Both the position numbers and the translations under genes were made by a program. Source: Gordonia gummivorans (GTDB lineage Bacteria > Actinomycetota > Actinomycetes > Mycobacteriales > Mycobacteriaceae). Taken from it: DNA of 38,141 bases. Location: positions 1-38,141 of the forward strand of contig NZ_JAKWBF010000043.1 of assembly GCF_022513585.1 (NCBI RefSeq), in the 5' to 3' direction. Each line of letters begins with the position of its first letter. Positions within the stretch are counted from its first letter, which is position 1. Shown piece after piece: positions 24,818 through 31,987 of this stretch. The notes under the pieces are model-generated. The model worked only from the letters and a program-made list of their open reading frames with translations, was not told the DNA's origin and did not search any database.

Positions 24818-24900
24818 CGGTGACTGAGATCGGGCCTGTCAGCGGCCGCTTCCGGGACATACCTGGAGGACCACCGTCAGGGGCCCGATCTCAGTCACCG
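24818..24900. repeat. Perfect 19-bp inverted repeat spanning 83 bp
   Basis: CGGTGACTGAGATCGGGCC at 24818-24836 is exactly complementary to 24882-24900. The 45-bp interior includes GCGGCCGC. Nineteen perfect pairs over this distance are not expected by chance and look like terminal repeats of a tiny element or a long RNA stem. Confidence 0.75.
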
Positions 24901-24911
24901 GCCCGAGAGTT

Positions 24912-24977
24912 GAGTTGGAGAACGCGGGTGCTGCAGCACTCTCATCCTCCAACTCGGCACCGGTTGTCGTGGTGCCG
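24912..24977. repeat. Two adjacent hairpins around a 12-bp palindrome
   Basis: GAGTTGGAG (24912-24920) pairs with CTCCAACTC (24947-24955), and GTGCTGCAGCAC, a perfect palindrome, sits in the loop (24928-24939). Directly next, CGGCACC (24955-24961) pairs with GGTGCCG (24971-24977). Confidence 0.7.
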
Positions 24978-25079
24978 GCCGCGGAAGCTCCGAGTCGCAT
25001 CGCGGCCAGGGCTCTTCCTGGCTCCACGATCGCCGACGACGTCGGCGGGTCGGGCGCTGCACGGGACGGATGGCGCCCC

Positions 25080-25096
25080 TATTCGAGCATCGAATA
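25080..25096. repeat. TATTCGA-GCA-TCGAATA dyad
   Basis: These are perfect 7-bp arms around three bases, about 90 bp upstream of the transglycosylase promoter zone. It could be an operator. Confidence 0.45.
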
Positions 25097-25186
25097 CGCC
25101 GCGTGTGCGGCAAATCACAAAACCGTGTCCCTTACCGCAGCTAACTGCATCGACCGAGTCGAGTCGGCGTCGCTGCCGCCATATTG

Positions 25187-25215
25187 GTAACGGATAAATA
25201 ACGGCAAGCTAACGG
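25187..25215 (+). promoter_or_regulatory. MtrA-like direct repeats upstream of the transglycosylase
   Basis: TAACGG occurs at 25188, 25199 and 25210, exactly 11 bp apart, the first as GTAACGG. The response regulator MtrA of actinobacteria binds GTAAC-type direct repeats with this spacing and controls cell-wall hydrolase genes. GATAAA (25193-25198) between the copies could be a -10 element. Confidence 0.55.
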
Positions 25216-25219
25216 ATTC

Positions 25220-26053
25220 ATGTACGGTCGGCCGAGTTCTTCAGCAGCAACACGAGCAGTACACGCGAGGTCGATCAGTTTGGGTAAGCACTCGAAACCA
25301 CGGAAAGCACGAGCACCGTTCGTCGCCGCAGCATTGGTGCCAGTCGGCATTCTGGCAGCCGCGGCGACCGCTGGAGCCGATCCCACACAGCACGCGGCAC
25401 CGCAGACCGAGGCTGCTCACGCCGCGGCAGACCCGCACACCGTTGCGCTGGCCAACCACCACGTGACCGGCCCGTCGGCCCGCCAGACCGCGGATCCTGC
25501 CCCGCGCATTCCCGCGATCGTGCCCGCCCGTCCGGTCAGCGTGACCGACGGCGCGGTACCTGCCAGCAACTACGACGCGTACCGCAACGCCGCCGACATC
25601 ATGTCGCACACGACGCCGCGCTGCGGCATCGACTGGAAGGTCATCGCCGGTATCGGCAAGGTCGAGTCCCACCATGCCGACGAGGGCAACGTGGACGCCC
25701 GCGGCACCCTGCGTGAGCCGATCTTCGGCCCGATGCTCAACGGCACATTGGCCGGCAACCAGGTCGTCACCGACACCGACCACGGCGCGCTCGACGGCGA
25801 CGCGTCCTACGACCGCGCCGTCGGCCCGATGCAGTTCCTTCCCCAGACCTGGAATCACTACGCGGCCGACGCCAACGGCGACGGCAAGATCGACCCGCAG
25901 AACATCTTCGACGCGGCACTGACCACCGCGCGCTACCTCTGCGACGGCAATCTGAACCTACGCGACAACGCGTCGCTGGTGACCGCAGTGCTGCGCTACA
26001 ACAATTCCATGACCTACGTCGACGACGTGCTCGGGTTTGCCCGGTCGTACTAG
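25220..26053 (+). CDS. Secreted lytic murein transglycosylase (SLT_2-type)
   Basis: The protein has 277 residues from the ATG at 25220. A basic segment is followed by a hydrophobic signal sequence (about 31-52, cleavage near AGA-DPT). A low-complexity Ala/His/Pro linker runs to about 110. The catalytic domain follows, with the Glu in IAGIGKVESHHAD (about 149), VGPMQFLPQTWNHYA and the DGKIDPQNIFDAALTTARYLC motif. It would cleave peptidoglycan strands outside the membrane. A TTG at 25280, after GCGAGG, would give a more usual signal peptide (257 residues) and may be the true start. The stop overlaps that of the convergent M18 gene by 4 bp. Confidence 0.88.
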   Translation: MYGRPSSSAATRAVHARSISLGKHSKPRKARAPFVAAALVPVGILAAAATAGADPTQHAAPQTEAAHAAADPHTVALANHHVTGPSARQTADPAPRIPAIVPARPVSVTDGAVPASNYDAYRNAADIMSHTTPRCGIDWKVIAGIGKVESHHADEGNVDARGTLREPIFGPMLNGTLAGNQVVTDTDHGALDGDASYDRAVGPMQFLPQTWNHYAADANGDGKIDPQNIFDAALTTARYLCDGNLNLRDNASLVTAVLRYNNSMTYVDDVLGFARSY

Positions 26054-27324
26054 CCGTTCAAGAACGCCTGCAGCGCAGCGGAATACATCTCGACGTCGGC
26101 AACGCCCATGAGTTCGCGGGCGCTGTGCATCGCGAGTTGAGGCGCTCCGACGTCGATAGTGGTCAGCCCGGTGCGTGCGGCGGTGATCGGACCGATCGTC
26201 GAGCCACAGGGTAGATCGGCGCGGTGGGTGTAGCGCTGCATCGGCACGCCGGCGCGGTCGCAGGCGAGCGCGAAGATGGCCTCCCCCAACGCATCCGACG
26301 CGTAGCGCAGATTCTGATTGACCTTGAGAACCGGGCCGCCGTTGATGGCGATGCGGTGTCCCGGCTCGTGGCGTTCCGGATAGTTCGGGTGGGTGGCGTG
26401 CGCCATGTCCCCGGACAGGCACACACTTGCCGCCATCGAGCGCAGATAGTCCGATCGGGAACCGCCGCGCGCCAACACGATTCGCTCACACATGGTCGCC
26501 AGGAAGTCAGACGCGGCCCCGCGTTCGGATCCGCTGCCGACCTCCTCGTGGTCGAACAGTGCGAGCATCCGGGTGTGGGTCGACGCACCACCGTCGAGCA
26601 GCGCCCGCAGACCCGCGTAACAGGTGCCCTGGTTGTCCAGACGCGGTGCGCTCAACAGGTTTTCGTCGACGCCCAGCACCCGGCTCGGCGTCACGTCGTG
26701 AGTCATCAACTCCCAGCCGAGGAGAGTGTCGGGGTCGACGCCCGCGTACTGCGCCACCCAGCCGAGCACGTCGGGCACGGTCTCGCCGACACCCCAGATC
26801 CCGTCGAGGTGTCGTTGCGGGTCGAGAGCGACGCCCTTGCGATCCTCGGACAGGTGAATGGCCAACTGCGGCACCCGGACCACCGCTTCGGTGACGTGTA
26901 CCAGCGTGTGCTCCACGGCGTCGCCCGCCCGGTAGGCGAGCCGGCCGGAGAGCCCGAGGTCGCGGTCGAGCCACGAGTTGAGCCAGGCACCCCCGTAGGG
27001 TTCGAGCGCCACCATCGCGACACCGGCGGAGGTCCGGTCCGGGTGTTGTTTGAGGCGAAGATTGGGACTGTCGGTGTGGCCGCCGACGATCCGGAACTCG
27101 TCGCCGTCACCGGCGTCCCAAGCGATGATCGATCCGCCGCGGACGACGTAGTGGCGGCCCCACCCCTCGGAATCCGGTGCAGGCCAAGACTTTTCCTCGA
27201 ATAGTCGCCGGTAGCCGGCTTGCTCGAGTTCGGCCGCCACGCTGGCACAGACATGGAAGGGCGATGGGGAGGCGTCGACGAACTCGCCGAGCCCGGCCGC
27301 CGTTGCCGTCGTGGTGATAGTCAT
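26050..27324 (-). CDS. M18 family aminopeptidase (aspartyl aminopeptidase type)
   Basis: This 424-residue cytosolic metallopeptidase has metal ligands in GGHTDSPNLRLK (His83, Asp85), the catalytic and ligand acidic pair in LFDHEEVGSGS, the Asp in CLSGDMAHATHPNY and the last His in LAMHSARELMG. Members remove acidic N-terminal residues and form dodecamers. The length fits the family. The ATG overlaps the stop of the upstream membrane-protein gene (ATGA), making it the last gene of the purS-purQ chain. Confidence 0.93.
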   Translation of the reverse strand: MTITTTATAAGLGEFVDASPSPFHVCASVAAELEQAGYRRLFEEKSWPAPDSEGWGRHYVVRGGSIIAWDAGDGDEFRIVGGHTDSPNLRLKQHPDRTSAGVAMVALEPYGGAWLNSWLDRDLGLSGRLAYRAGDAVEHTLVHVTEAVVRVPQLAIHLSEDRKGVALDPQRHLDGIWGVGETVPDVLGWVAQYAGVDPDTLLGWELMTHDVTPSRVLGVDENLLSAPRLDNQGTCYAGLRALLDGGASTHTRMLALFDHEEVGSGSERGAASDFLATMCERIVLARGGSRSDYLRSMAASVCLSGDMAHATHPNYPERHEPGHRIAINGGPVLKVNQNLRYASDALGEAIFALACDRAGVPMQRYTHRADLPCGSTIGPITAARTGLTTIDVGAPQLAMHSARELMGVADVEMYSAALQAFLNG

Positions 27325-28004
27325 CGGTTGCCTTCCGTGGCAGCCGCTTCCAGCCGGAGGTCGGCCTCGCGGTCGGCGACCTTGGCCATGGTCGCGAGGA
27401 GCGTGATCATCAGGATCAGCTCACCGAGGTTGCCCAGCCACAGCACCGCGGTACCGGCGGCCGCCGCAAACAGCATCGCCAGAGCTCCGACGAGAAGCCA
27501 TTTGAAGTAGCTGTAACGCGCGGCCATCCCGCCCAGCACGATCAACGCCAGCACCGTCACCACCGCTGCGATCGGCGGCCCAGAAGCACCGGCGTTGACG
27601 TAGCGCAGGGCGTCACCTGCGTTCTCGGGCTCGAGGTCCAGGCGCACGATGTCGGTGATGATGCCGATCACTTCCAGCATCGCGACGAGCAGAAGACCTG
27701 GGATCACGACGTTGCGGGTGCCGATCTGCTTGACGCCCAACCGATACACCAGCACCCCGGCGATCGGAATCAGCAGTGGCACGAAGAATGCGTGTATCCA
27801 GTAGCGCGGCACGTTGATCGCCATCAGCGCGTCGCCGTAGCCGACGAAGCGGCCCACCGCGACCGCGAAGTTGTCGTAGGCCAGACCCAGGCAGATGACC
27901 GCAACGGCCGACGCGATCTCCCCGACCCGCCACCGCATCCGAAACGCCAACACCCCGACCACCAGAATGCCGACGCCGATGAGGGCGAAGATCGCGGAGG
28001 TCAT
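27321..28004 (-). CDS. Multi-pass membrane protein in the purQ operon
   Basis: This 227-residue protein has about six or seven hydrophobic segments, among them IFALIGVGILVVGVLAF at the start, YWIHAFFVPLLIPIAGVLVY and VVIPGLLLVAMLEVIGIITDI. It ends with a charged coiled-coil-like tail (ADREADLRLEAAATEG). No transporter signature is seen. The start at 28004 overlaps the purQ stop by 4 bp, and its stop overlaps the M18 start in the same way. Its function is unknown. Confidence 0.82.
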   Translation of the reverse strand: MTSAIFALIGVGILVVGVLAFRMRWRVGEIASAVAVICLGLAYDNFAVAVGRFVGYGDALMAINVPRYWIHAFFVPLLIPIAGVLVYRLGVKQIGTRNVVIPGLLLVAMLEVIGIITDIVRLDLEPENAGDALRYVNAGASGPPIAAVVTVLALIVLGGMAARYSYFKWLLVGALAMLFAAAAGTAVLWLGNLGELILMITLLATMAKVADREADLRLEAAATEGNR

Positions 28005-28684
28005 GGTGTGGCGGCCAGCACGGCGTCGATCGCCGAGTAGAACAGTCCGAGCCCGTCGTCGCTGGGTCCGGTGAGTGCCTCGGTGGCATGTTCGGGGTGC
28101 GGCATCAGGCCGACGACGCGACCGTCGGGGCTGCTGATGCCGGCGATGTCGAGCGCCGAGCCGTTGGGGTTGCCGCCGGCGTAGGTGAAGACGATCAAGC
28201 CTTCGCCCTCGAGTTCTTCGAGTTTGCGCTCGGGCGCCACGTAGCGGCCCTCCCCCGACTTGAGCGGGATGAGGATCTCGGCGCCGCGCTCGAACCGCGT
28301 GGTCCAGGCGGTGGTGTTCGACTCGACGCGCAACCACTGGTCGCGGCAGATGAAGTGCAGACCCTCGTTGCGGGTCAACGCGCCGGGCAGCAGTCCGGCT
28401 TCGCAGAGCACCTGGAAACCGTTGCAGATGCCGAGGACCGGCATGCCCTTGGCCGCCGCCTCGACCACCGAACCCATGACCGGCGCGAAACGTGCGATGG
28501 CGCCTGCGCGCAGATAGTCACCGTAGGAGAAGCCGCCCGGAACGACGACCGCGTCGACCCCCTTGAGGTCGGCGTCGCCGTGCCAGAGTTCGACGGCCTC
28601 GGCTCCGGCGATCCGGACCGCGCGGGCAGCATCGACGTCGTCGAGCGTGCCCGGGAAGGTGATGACCCCGATTCGTGCTGTCAT
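28001..28684 (-). CDS. purQ: Phosphoribosylformylglycinamidine synthase, glutaminase subunit PurQ
   Basis: This is a 227-residue class I glutamine amidotransferase subunit. It releases ammonia for PurL in the fourth step of purine synthesis. The nucleophile Cys87 is in VLGICNGFQVL, and the His/Glu pair is in GLMPHPEHA near 195. VITFPGTLDDVDAARA at the N-terminus is typical. purS ends 9 bp upstream. The purL gene is not in the window, so the active complex needs a subunit encoded elsewhere. Confidence 0.97.
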   Translation of the reverse strand: MTARIGVITFPGTLDDVDAARAVRIAGAEAVELWHGDADLKGVDAVVVPGGFSYGDYLRAGAIARFAPVMGSVVEAAAKGMPVLGICNGFQVLCEAGLLPGALTRNEGLHFICRDQWLRVESNTTAWTTRFERGAEILIPLKSGEGRYVAPERKLEELEGEGLIVFTYAGGNPNGSALDIAGISSPDGRVVGLMPHPEHATEALTGPSDDGLGLFYSAIDAVLAATP

Positions 28685-28693
28685 CTCGGTCGG

Positions 28694-28933
28694 TTACTCC
28701 GCGACCCGCGAGACGCTGAAGTTCTCGATGACCGTGTTGGTCAGGAGTTCCTCGGCGATGCGCTCCAAGGCGACGTCGTCCACGGTGTCGTCGACCTCGA
28801 GTTCGAAGCGTTTCCCCTGCCGAACATCGGCGATCCCACTGAATCCGAGACGTCCCAGGGCTCCGACGATCGCCTGCCCCTGCGGGTCGAGGATCTCGGC
28901 CTTGGGCATCACGTCGACCACCACTCGCGCCAT
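28694..28933 (-). CDS. purS: Phosphoribosylformylglycinamidine synthase subunit PurS
   Basis: This 79-residue protein has the pattern VVVDVMPKAEILDPQGQAIVGALGRLGF and VRQGKRFELEVDD of PurS, which bridges PurQ and the small PurL. The start is the ATG at 28933 (MARVVVDV), with CGGAGC about 10 bp upstream; the frame extends 15 codons further without support. It is the first gene of the purS-purQ-membrane protein-M18 chain. Confidence 0.96.
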   Translation of the reverse strand: MARVVVDVMPKAEILDPQGQAIVGALGRLGFSGIADVRQGKRFELEVDDTVDDVALERIAEELLTNTVIENFSVSRVAE

Positions 28934-29008
28934 GGGCACTTGCTCCGTTCTCGCTGATGCGCTGAATCTCGCCATCACCTTACCGGGTGGGCCAACTCGC
29001 CACGCGTC

Positions 29009-29491
29009 TCAGAGGACCGCCTCGATGGCCGAGACCACTGCAGGGTCGGTGGGCTCGGTACGGGGCCGGAATCGATTGACGACCGTCCCGTTCGCGTCGA
29101 CGAGGAACTTCTCGAAGTTCCACTGCACATCGCCGGCCTCACCGTCGGCATCTTCGGTCTTGGTGAGCTCGGCGTAGAGGGGATGCTGTTCGTCGCCCTT
29201 GACGTCGGCCTTCTCCAGAAGTGGGAAGGTGACGCCGTAGCTGGTGGAACAGAAGGTGGCGATCTCCTCGGCGGTGCCCGGTTCCTGGCCCATGAACTGG
29301 TTGCACGGCATGCCGACGACGGTGAGGCCACGATCACCGTAGGTCTTGGCCAGTTCTTCCAGTCCGGTGTACTGCGGCGTCAGCCCACACTTGCTGGCGA
29401 CGTTGACCACCAGCAGCGGACCGCTGAAGTCCGCGAGATTCACGGTGTTGCCGTCGAGGGAGTTGACCGGGATGTCCTTGATGTTGCCCAT
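29009..29491 (-). CDS. Glutathione peroxidase family protein (thiol peroxidase)
   Basis: This 160-residue protein has a thioredoxin-like fold. The peroxidatic Cys35 is in NVASKCGLTPQY, the Gln is in MPCNQFMGQEPG, and the Trp/Asn pair is in VQWNFEKFLVD, completing the GPx active site. The second Cys in MPCNQF is the usual resolving Cys, so thioredoxin or another small thiol is the likely reductant. The start is the ATG at 29491; TAGGCT 8 bp upstream would give a leaderless mRNA. Confidence 0.93.
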   Translation of the reverse strand: MGNIKDIPVNSLDGNTVNLADFSGPLLVVNVASKCGLTPQYTGLEELAKTYGDRGLTVVGMPCNQFMGQEPGTAEEIATFCSTSYGVTFPLLEKADVKGDEQHPLYAELTKTEDADGEAGDVQWNFEKFLVDANGTVVNRFRPRTEPTDPAVVSAIEAVL

Positions 29492-29499
29492 GGCATCCG

Positions 29500-29523
29500 A
29501 GCCTAGTGGTGTGTCCCGACACA
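29500..29523 (-). promoter_or_regulatory. Leaderless promoter and dyad before the GPx gene
   Basis: On the minus strand TAGGCT (29500-29505) lies 8 bp before the ATG. Just upstream is TGTGTC-CC-GACACA (29510-29523), a perfect 6-bp dyad that could be an operator. Confidence 0.4.
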
Positions 29524-29621
29524 GTGGCCATGTGAGCCCCACCACACAGTTTTGCGAACTATGTGCAAGGTCACCAATGCTTGCGTTGAAGAAATAGTTG
29601 CACGGAAGTTAGCATTTCTGG

Positions 29622-30170
29622 GTGTCCACACCCATGTCTGCGATCGCGTCTGCCGGAGCCACCCCCGGCAACTCGGTGGACACCGCGCAGGCAACCCTGA
29701 TCGACTTTCTCGATCGCCTCGCCTGCCTCGGCAAAGCCCACACGATGGACGACCTGGCCGCCACCGACCTCACGTTCTCGCAGTTGAAGGTCATCTTCGC
29801 GCTCGGCGGCCACGGTGCGCCGATGTCGGTCAACGAGATCGCCGAACACGTCAACCTCTCACTGGCCGCGGCCGGACGCACCGTCGACAAACTGGTCGGC
29901 GACGGACTGGTGGATCGGCGCGAGGACGCCAACGACCGGCGCGTGAAGCGCGTTTCGCTGACCACCCATGGGCAGCAGTTCATCGACTCCCAGCTGAACA
30001 TCAAGCAGGAGATCGTCCGCCGCTTCGTCACCGGACTGCCCGACGACATTCGCGACGACCTCTGCCGAGCCCTTCGACCGATCGTCGACGCCGACACCGA
30101 CTACTTCGACATTCCGCACGACGGGCTCTCCGAATTGAGCAACTCAGAACCCAGCGAGCCCGCGCAGTAA
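29622..30170 (+). CDS. MarR family transcriptional regulator
   Basis: This is a 182-residue winged-helix protein. The DNA-binding part is LTFSQLKVIFALGGHGAPMSVNEIAEHVNLSLAAAGRTVDKLVGDGLVDRREDANDRRVKRVSLT, including the D-R wing motif. The start is the GTG at 29622 or the ATG four codons on. The AT-richer 100 bp upstream has partly repeated AACTATGTGCAA and ATAGTTGCAC blocks that may bind the regulator. The DHA2 exporter follows 50 bp downstream, so the regulator probably controls that operon. Confidence 0.88.
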   Translation: MSTPMSAIASAGATPGNSVDTAQATLIDFLDRLACLGKAHTMDDLAATDLTFSQLKVIFALGGHGAPMSVNEIAEHVNLSLAAAGRTVDKLVGDGLVDRREDANDRRVKRVSLTTHGQQFIDSQLNIKQEIVRRFVTGLPDDIRDDLCRALRPIVDADTDYFDIPHDGLSELSNSEPSEPAQ

Positions 30171-30220
30171 CTCTCGACTTCCCGATTCTCCGCATGTAAC
30201 CCGAACCGACAGGAACACTC

Positions 30221-31774
30221 ATGTCAGTCTCCTCGACCGGCGGCCACCTTCACGAAGGTCCACCGGACACCAAACTCGATCGTCATGTGCTGATGATCGC
30301 CGGCGTGGTCGTGCTCGGCGCGATCATGTCGATCCTCGACGTCACCGTGGTTGCGGTGGCGCAGAACACCTTCCAGCAGGAGTTCGGCACCGACGCGGCC
30401 GGCGCGGCCTGGACGGCCACCGGCTACACGCTGGCCCTGGCCGCGGTCATCCCGCTGTCGAGTTGGGCCGCAGCACGATTCGGCACCAAGAAGGTCTACT
30501 TGACGTCGCTGGTGTTGTTCGTCCTGGGTTCGGCGCTCTGCGCGCTCGCCTGGAACATCGGCAGCCTGGTCGCATTCCGCGTGATCCAGGGCCTCGGCGG
30601 TGGTCTGCTCATGCCGATCGGCATGATGATCCTGACCAAGGCGGCCGGACCCGAGCGAATCGGTTCCGTGATGGCGGTTCTCGGTATCCCCATGCTCCTC
30701 GGCCCGATCGGCGGACCGATCCTCGGCGGCTTCCTCATCGAGACCACGTCGTGGCACTGGGTGTTCCTGATCAACGTGCCGATCGGCATCGTCGCGCTCG
30801 TCTACTCGTGGTTCGTCCTGCGTGACGACGAGGAGACGACGAAGGCGTCCATCGACATCGTCGGATTGCTGCTTCTCTCACCGGGTCTCGCGCTGTTCCT
30901 GTTCGGCATCTCGTCGAGCGCCGAACACCGCACCTTCCTCACGCCGACGGTGTTGATTCCGGCGATCATCGGCGCCATCCTCATCGTGGCCTTCATCTGG
31001 CATGCGCTGCGGGCCAAGAATCCGCTGTTGGATCTGCGCCTGTTCCGAAACCGGACGCTGTCGATCTCGGTCGTCACCATGACGCTGTTCATGATCGCGT
31101 TCTTCGGTGCGTCGCTGTTGTTCCCGCAGTACTTCATCGGTGTGCGCGGCGAGTCCACGCTGACCGCCGGCCTGCTGCTGGCGCCGCAGGGTCTCGGCGC
31201 GATGCTCACCATGCCGATCGCGGGCAAGCTGACCGACAAGATGGGCCCCGGCAAGTTCGTCCTGCCCGGCATCGTCCTGATCCTGCTCGGCATGGGAGTC
31301 TTCATCTTCCTCGGCGCCGACACGTCGTACTGGATTCTGTGCAGCGCGCTGTTCGTGCAGGGCCTCGGTATGGGTATGACGATGATGCCGATCATGTCGG
31401 CCGCGCTGGCAACCCTGAACAACAAGCAGGTGCCCGACGGCTCGACCCTGGTGAACGTGGTTCAGCAGACCGCATCGTCGATCGGTACCGCGGTCATCTC
31501 GGTGGTCCTCGCCAGCGGCCTGGCCGGCAGCATGCAGGCCGGTCTCGCGATTGCCTCCAACACCGCGCCCGACAAGCTACCACCGGAGATGCAGAACGCC
31601 CCGCTGCCGCAGTCGTTCTTCGAGTCCGCGGCCGAGATCTTCGGATCGACCTTCCTGGTCGCGGTGATCCTCATCGCCCTGACCTTCATCCCGGCATTCT
31701 TCCTGCCTCGCAAGAAGATCCAGTCGCCATTGGTCGAGGAGGACATGGATCGCGCGCCGATCATCATGCACTGA
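30221..31774 (+). CDS. DHA2 family MFS efflux transporter (EmrB/QacA type)
   Basis: This 517-residue membrane protein has about 14 helices. The first helix contains the DHA2 motif ILDVTVVAVAQNTFQ, motif A follows as AARFGTKKVY, and motif C as GIPMLLGPIGGPILGG. The TTSWHWVFLINVPIG segment is characteristic of EmrB-like drug exporters. AGGAAC precedes the ATG. It follows the MarR gene and ends before a clear terminator. An emrB gene lies next to ptrB and purC in M. tuberculosis too. Confidence 0.93.
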   Translation: MSVSSTGGHLHEGPPDTKLDRHVLMIAGVVVLGAIMSILDVTVVAVAQNTFQQEFGTDAAGAAWTATGYTLALAAVIPLSSWAAARFGTKKVYLTSLVLFVLGSALCALAWNIGSLVAFRVIQGLGGGLLMPIGMMILTKAAGPERIGSVMAVLGIPMLLGPIGGPILGGFLIETTSWHWVFLINVPIGIVALVYSWFVLRDDEETTKASIDIVGLLLLSPGLALFLFGISSSAEHRTFLTPTVLIPAIIGAILIVAFIWHALRAKNPLLDLRLFRNRTLSISVVTMTLFMIAFFGASLLFPQYFIGVRGESTLTAGLLLAPQGLGAMLTMPIAGKLTDKMGPGKFVLPGIVLILLGMGVFIFLGADTSYWILCSALFVQGLGMGMTMMPIMSAALATLNNKQVPDGSTLVNVVQQTASSIGTAVISVVLASGLAGSMQAGLAIASNTAPDKLPPEMQNAPLPQSFFESAAEIFGSTFLVAVILIALTFIPAFFLPRKKIQSPLVEEDMDRAPIIMH

Positions 31775-31795
31775 TCGCGCACGCCGACACACGAC

Positions 31796-31827
31796 AGCCC
31801 CGTCCGGCCTCCGGGCGGGGCTTTCGT
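31796..31827 (+). terminator. Intrinsic terminator after the DHA2 exporter
   Basis: AGCCCCGTCCGG and CCGGGCGGGGCT form a 12-position stem (one mismatch) with a CCT loop, followed by TTTCGT. It lies 21 bp past the exporter stop. Confidence 0.85.
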
Positions 31828-31864
31828 ATGTCACCAGGCCATCCCTAGGTGCGATGAGCGAGCG

Positions 31865-31987
31865 CCCACCGCTGGCTGAGGTGCGAGCTTGCGAGCCTCG
31901 AAGCCCCCTGGTGAGACGAGAGCTGTTGTCTCACCAGGCCCTTCGAGGCTCTCGGCTAGCGCCTCGAGCACCTCAGGGAGCGGTGGG
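31865..31987. repeat. Dispersed palindromic repeat R1, best-preserved copy
   Basis: This 123-bp imperfect palindrome has matched arm blocks CCCACCGCT/AGCGGTGGG, CTGAGGTGC/GCACCTCAG, GAGCCTCGAAG/CTTCGAGGCTC and CTGGTGAGAC/GTCTCACCAG. It lies between the convergent DHA2 exporter and protease II genes and contains the stop codon and the last few codons of the latter. Confidence 0.8.

Larger units (their letters stand above)
24606..25219. other. 614-bp gene-free region with serial hairpins
   Basis: No gene is supported here. From left to right it holds repeat R2 copy 2 (24666-24766) and perfect hairpins at 24786-24807, 24818-24900, 24912-24955, 24955-24977 and 25080-25096, then the AT-richer promoter zone of the transglycosylase. 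A minus-strand frame at 24839-25027 (62 codons) has moderate codon use but is largely made of hairpin arms and is not called. Confidence 0.7.

Noticed and set aside
24666..24977. CRISPR array
   Set aside because: The repeats are palindromic, of different sequence and length, with no regular repeat-spacer pattern and no cas genes.
24839..25027. A 62-codon minus-strand frame in the hairpin region
   Set aside because: Most of it is made of the inverted-repeat arms, there is no good ribosome site and no family resemblance.
25097..25219. A c-di-AMP (ydaO) riboswitch before the transglycosylase
   Set aside because: Such switches precede some actinobacterial cell-wall hydrolase genes, but the conserved ydaO core was not found.
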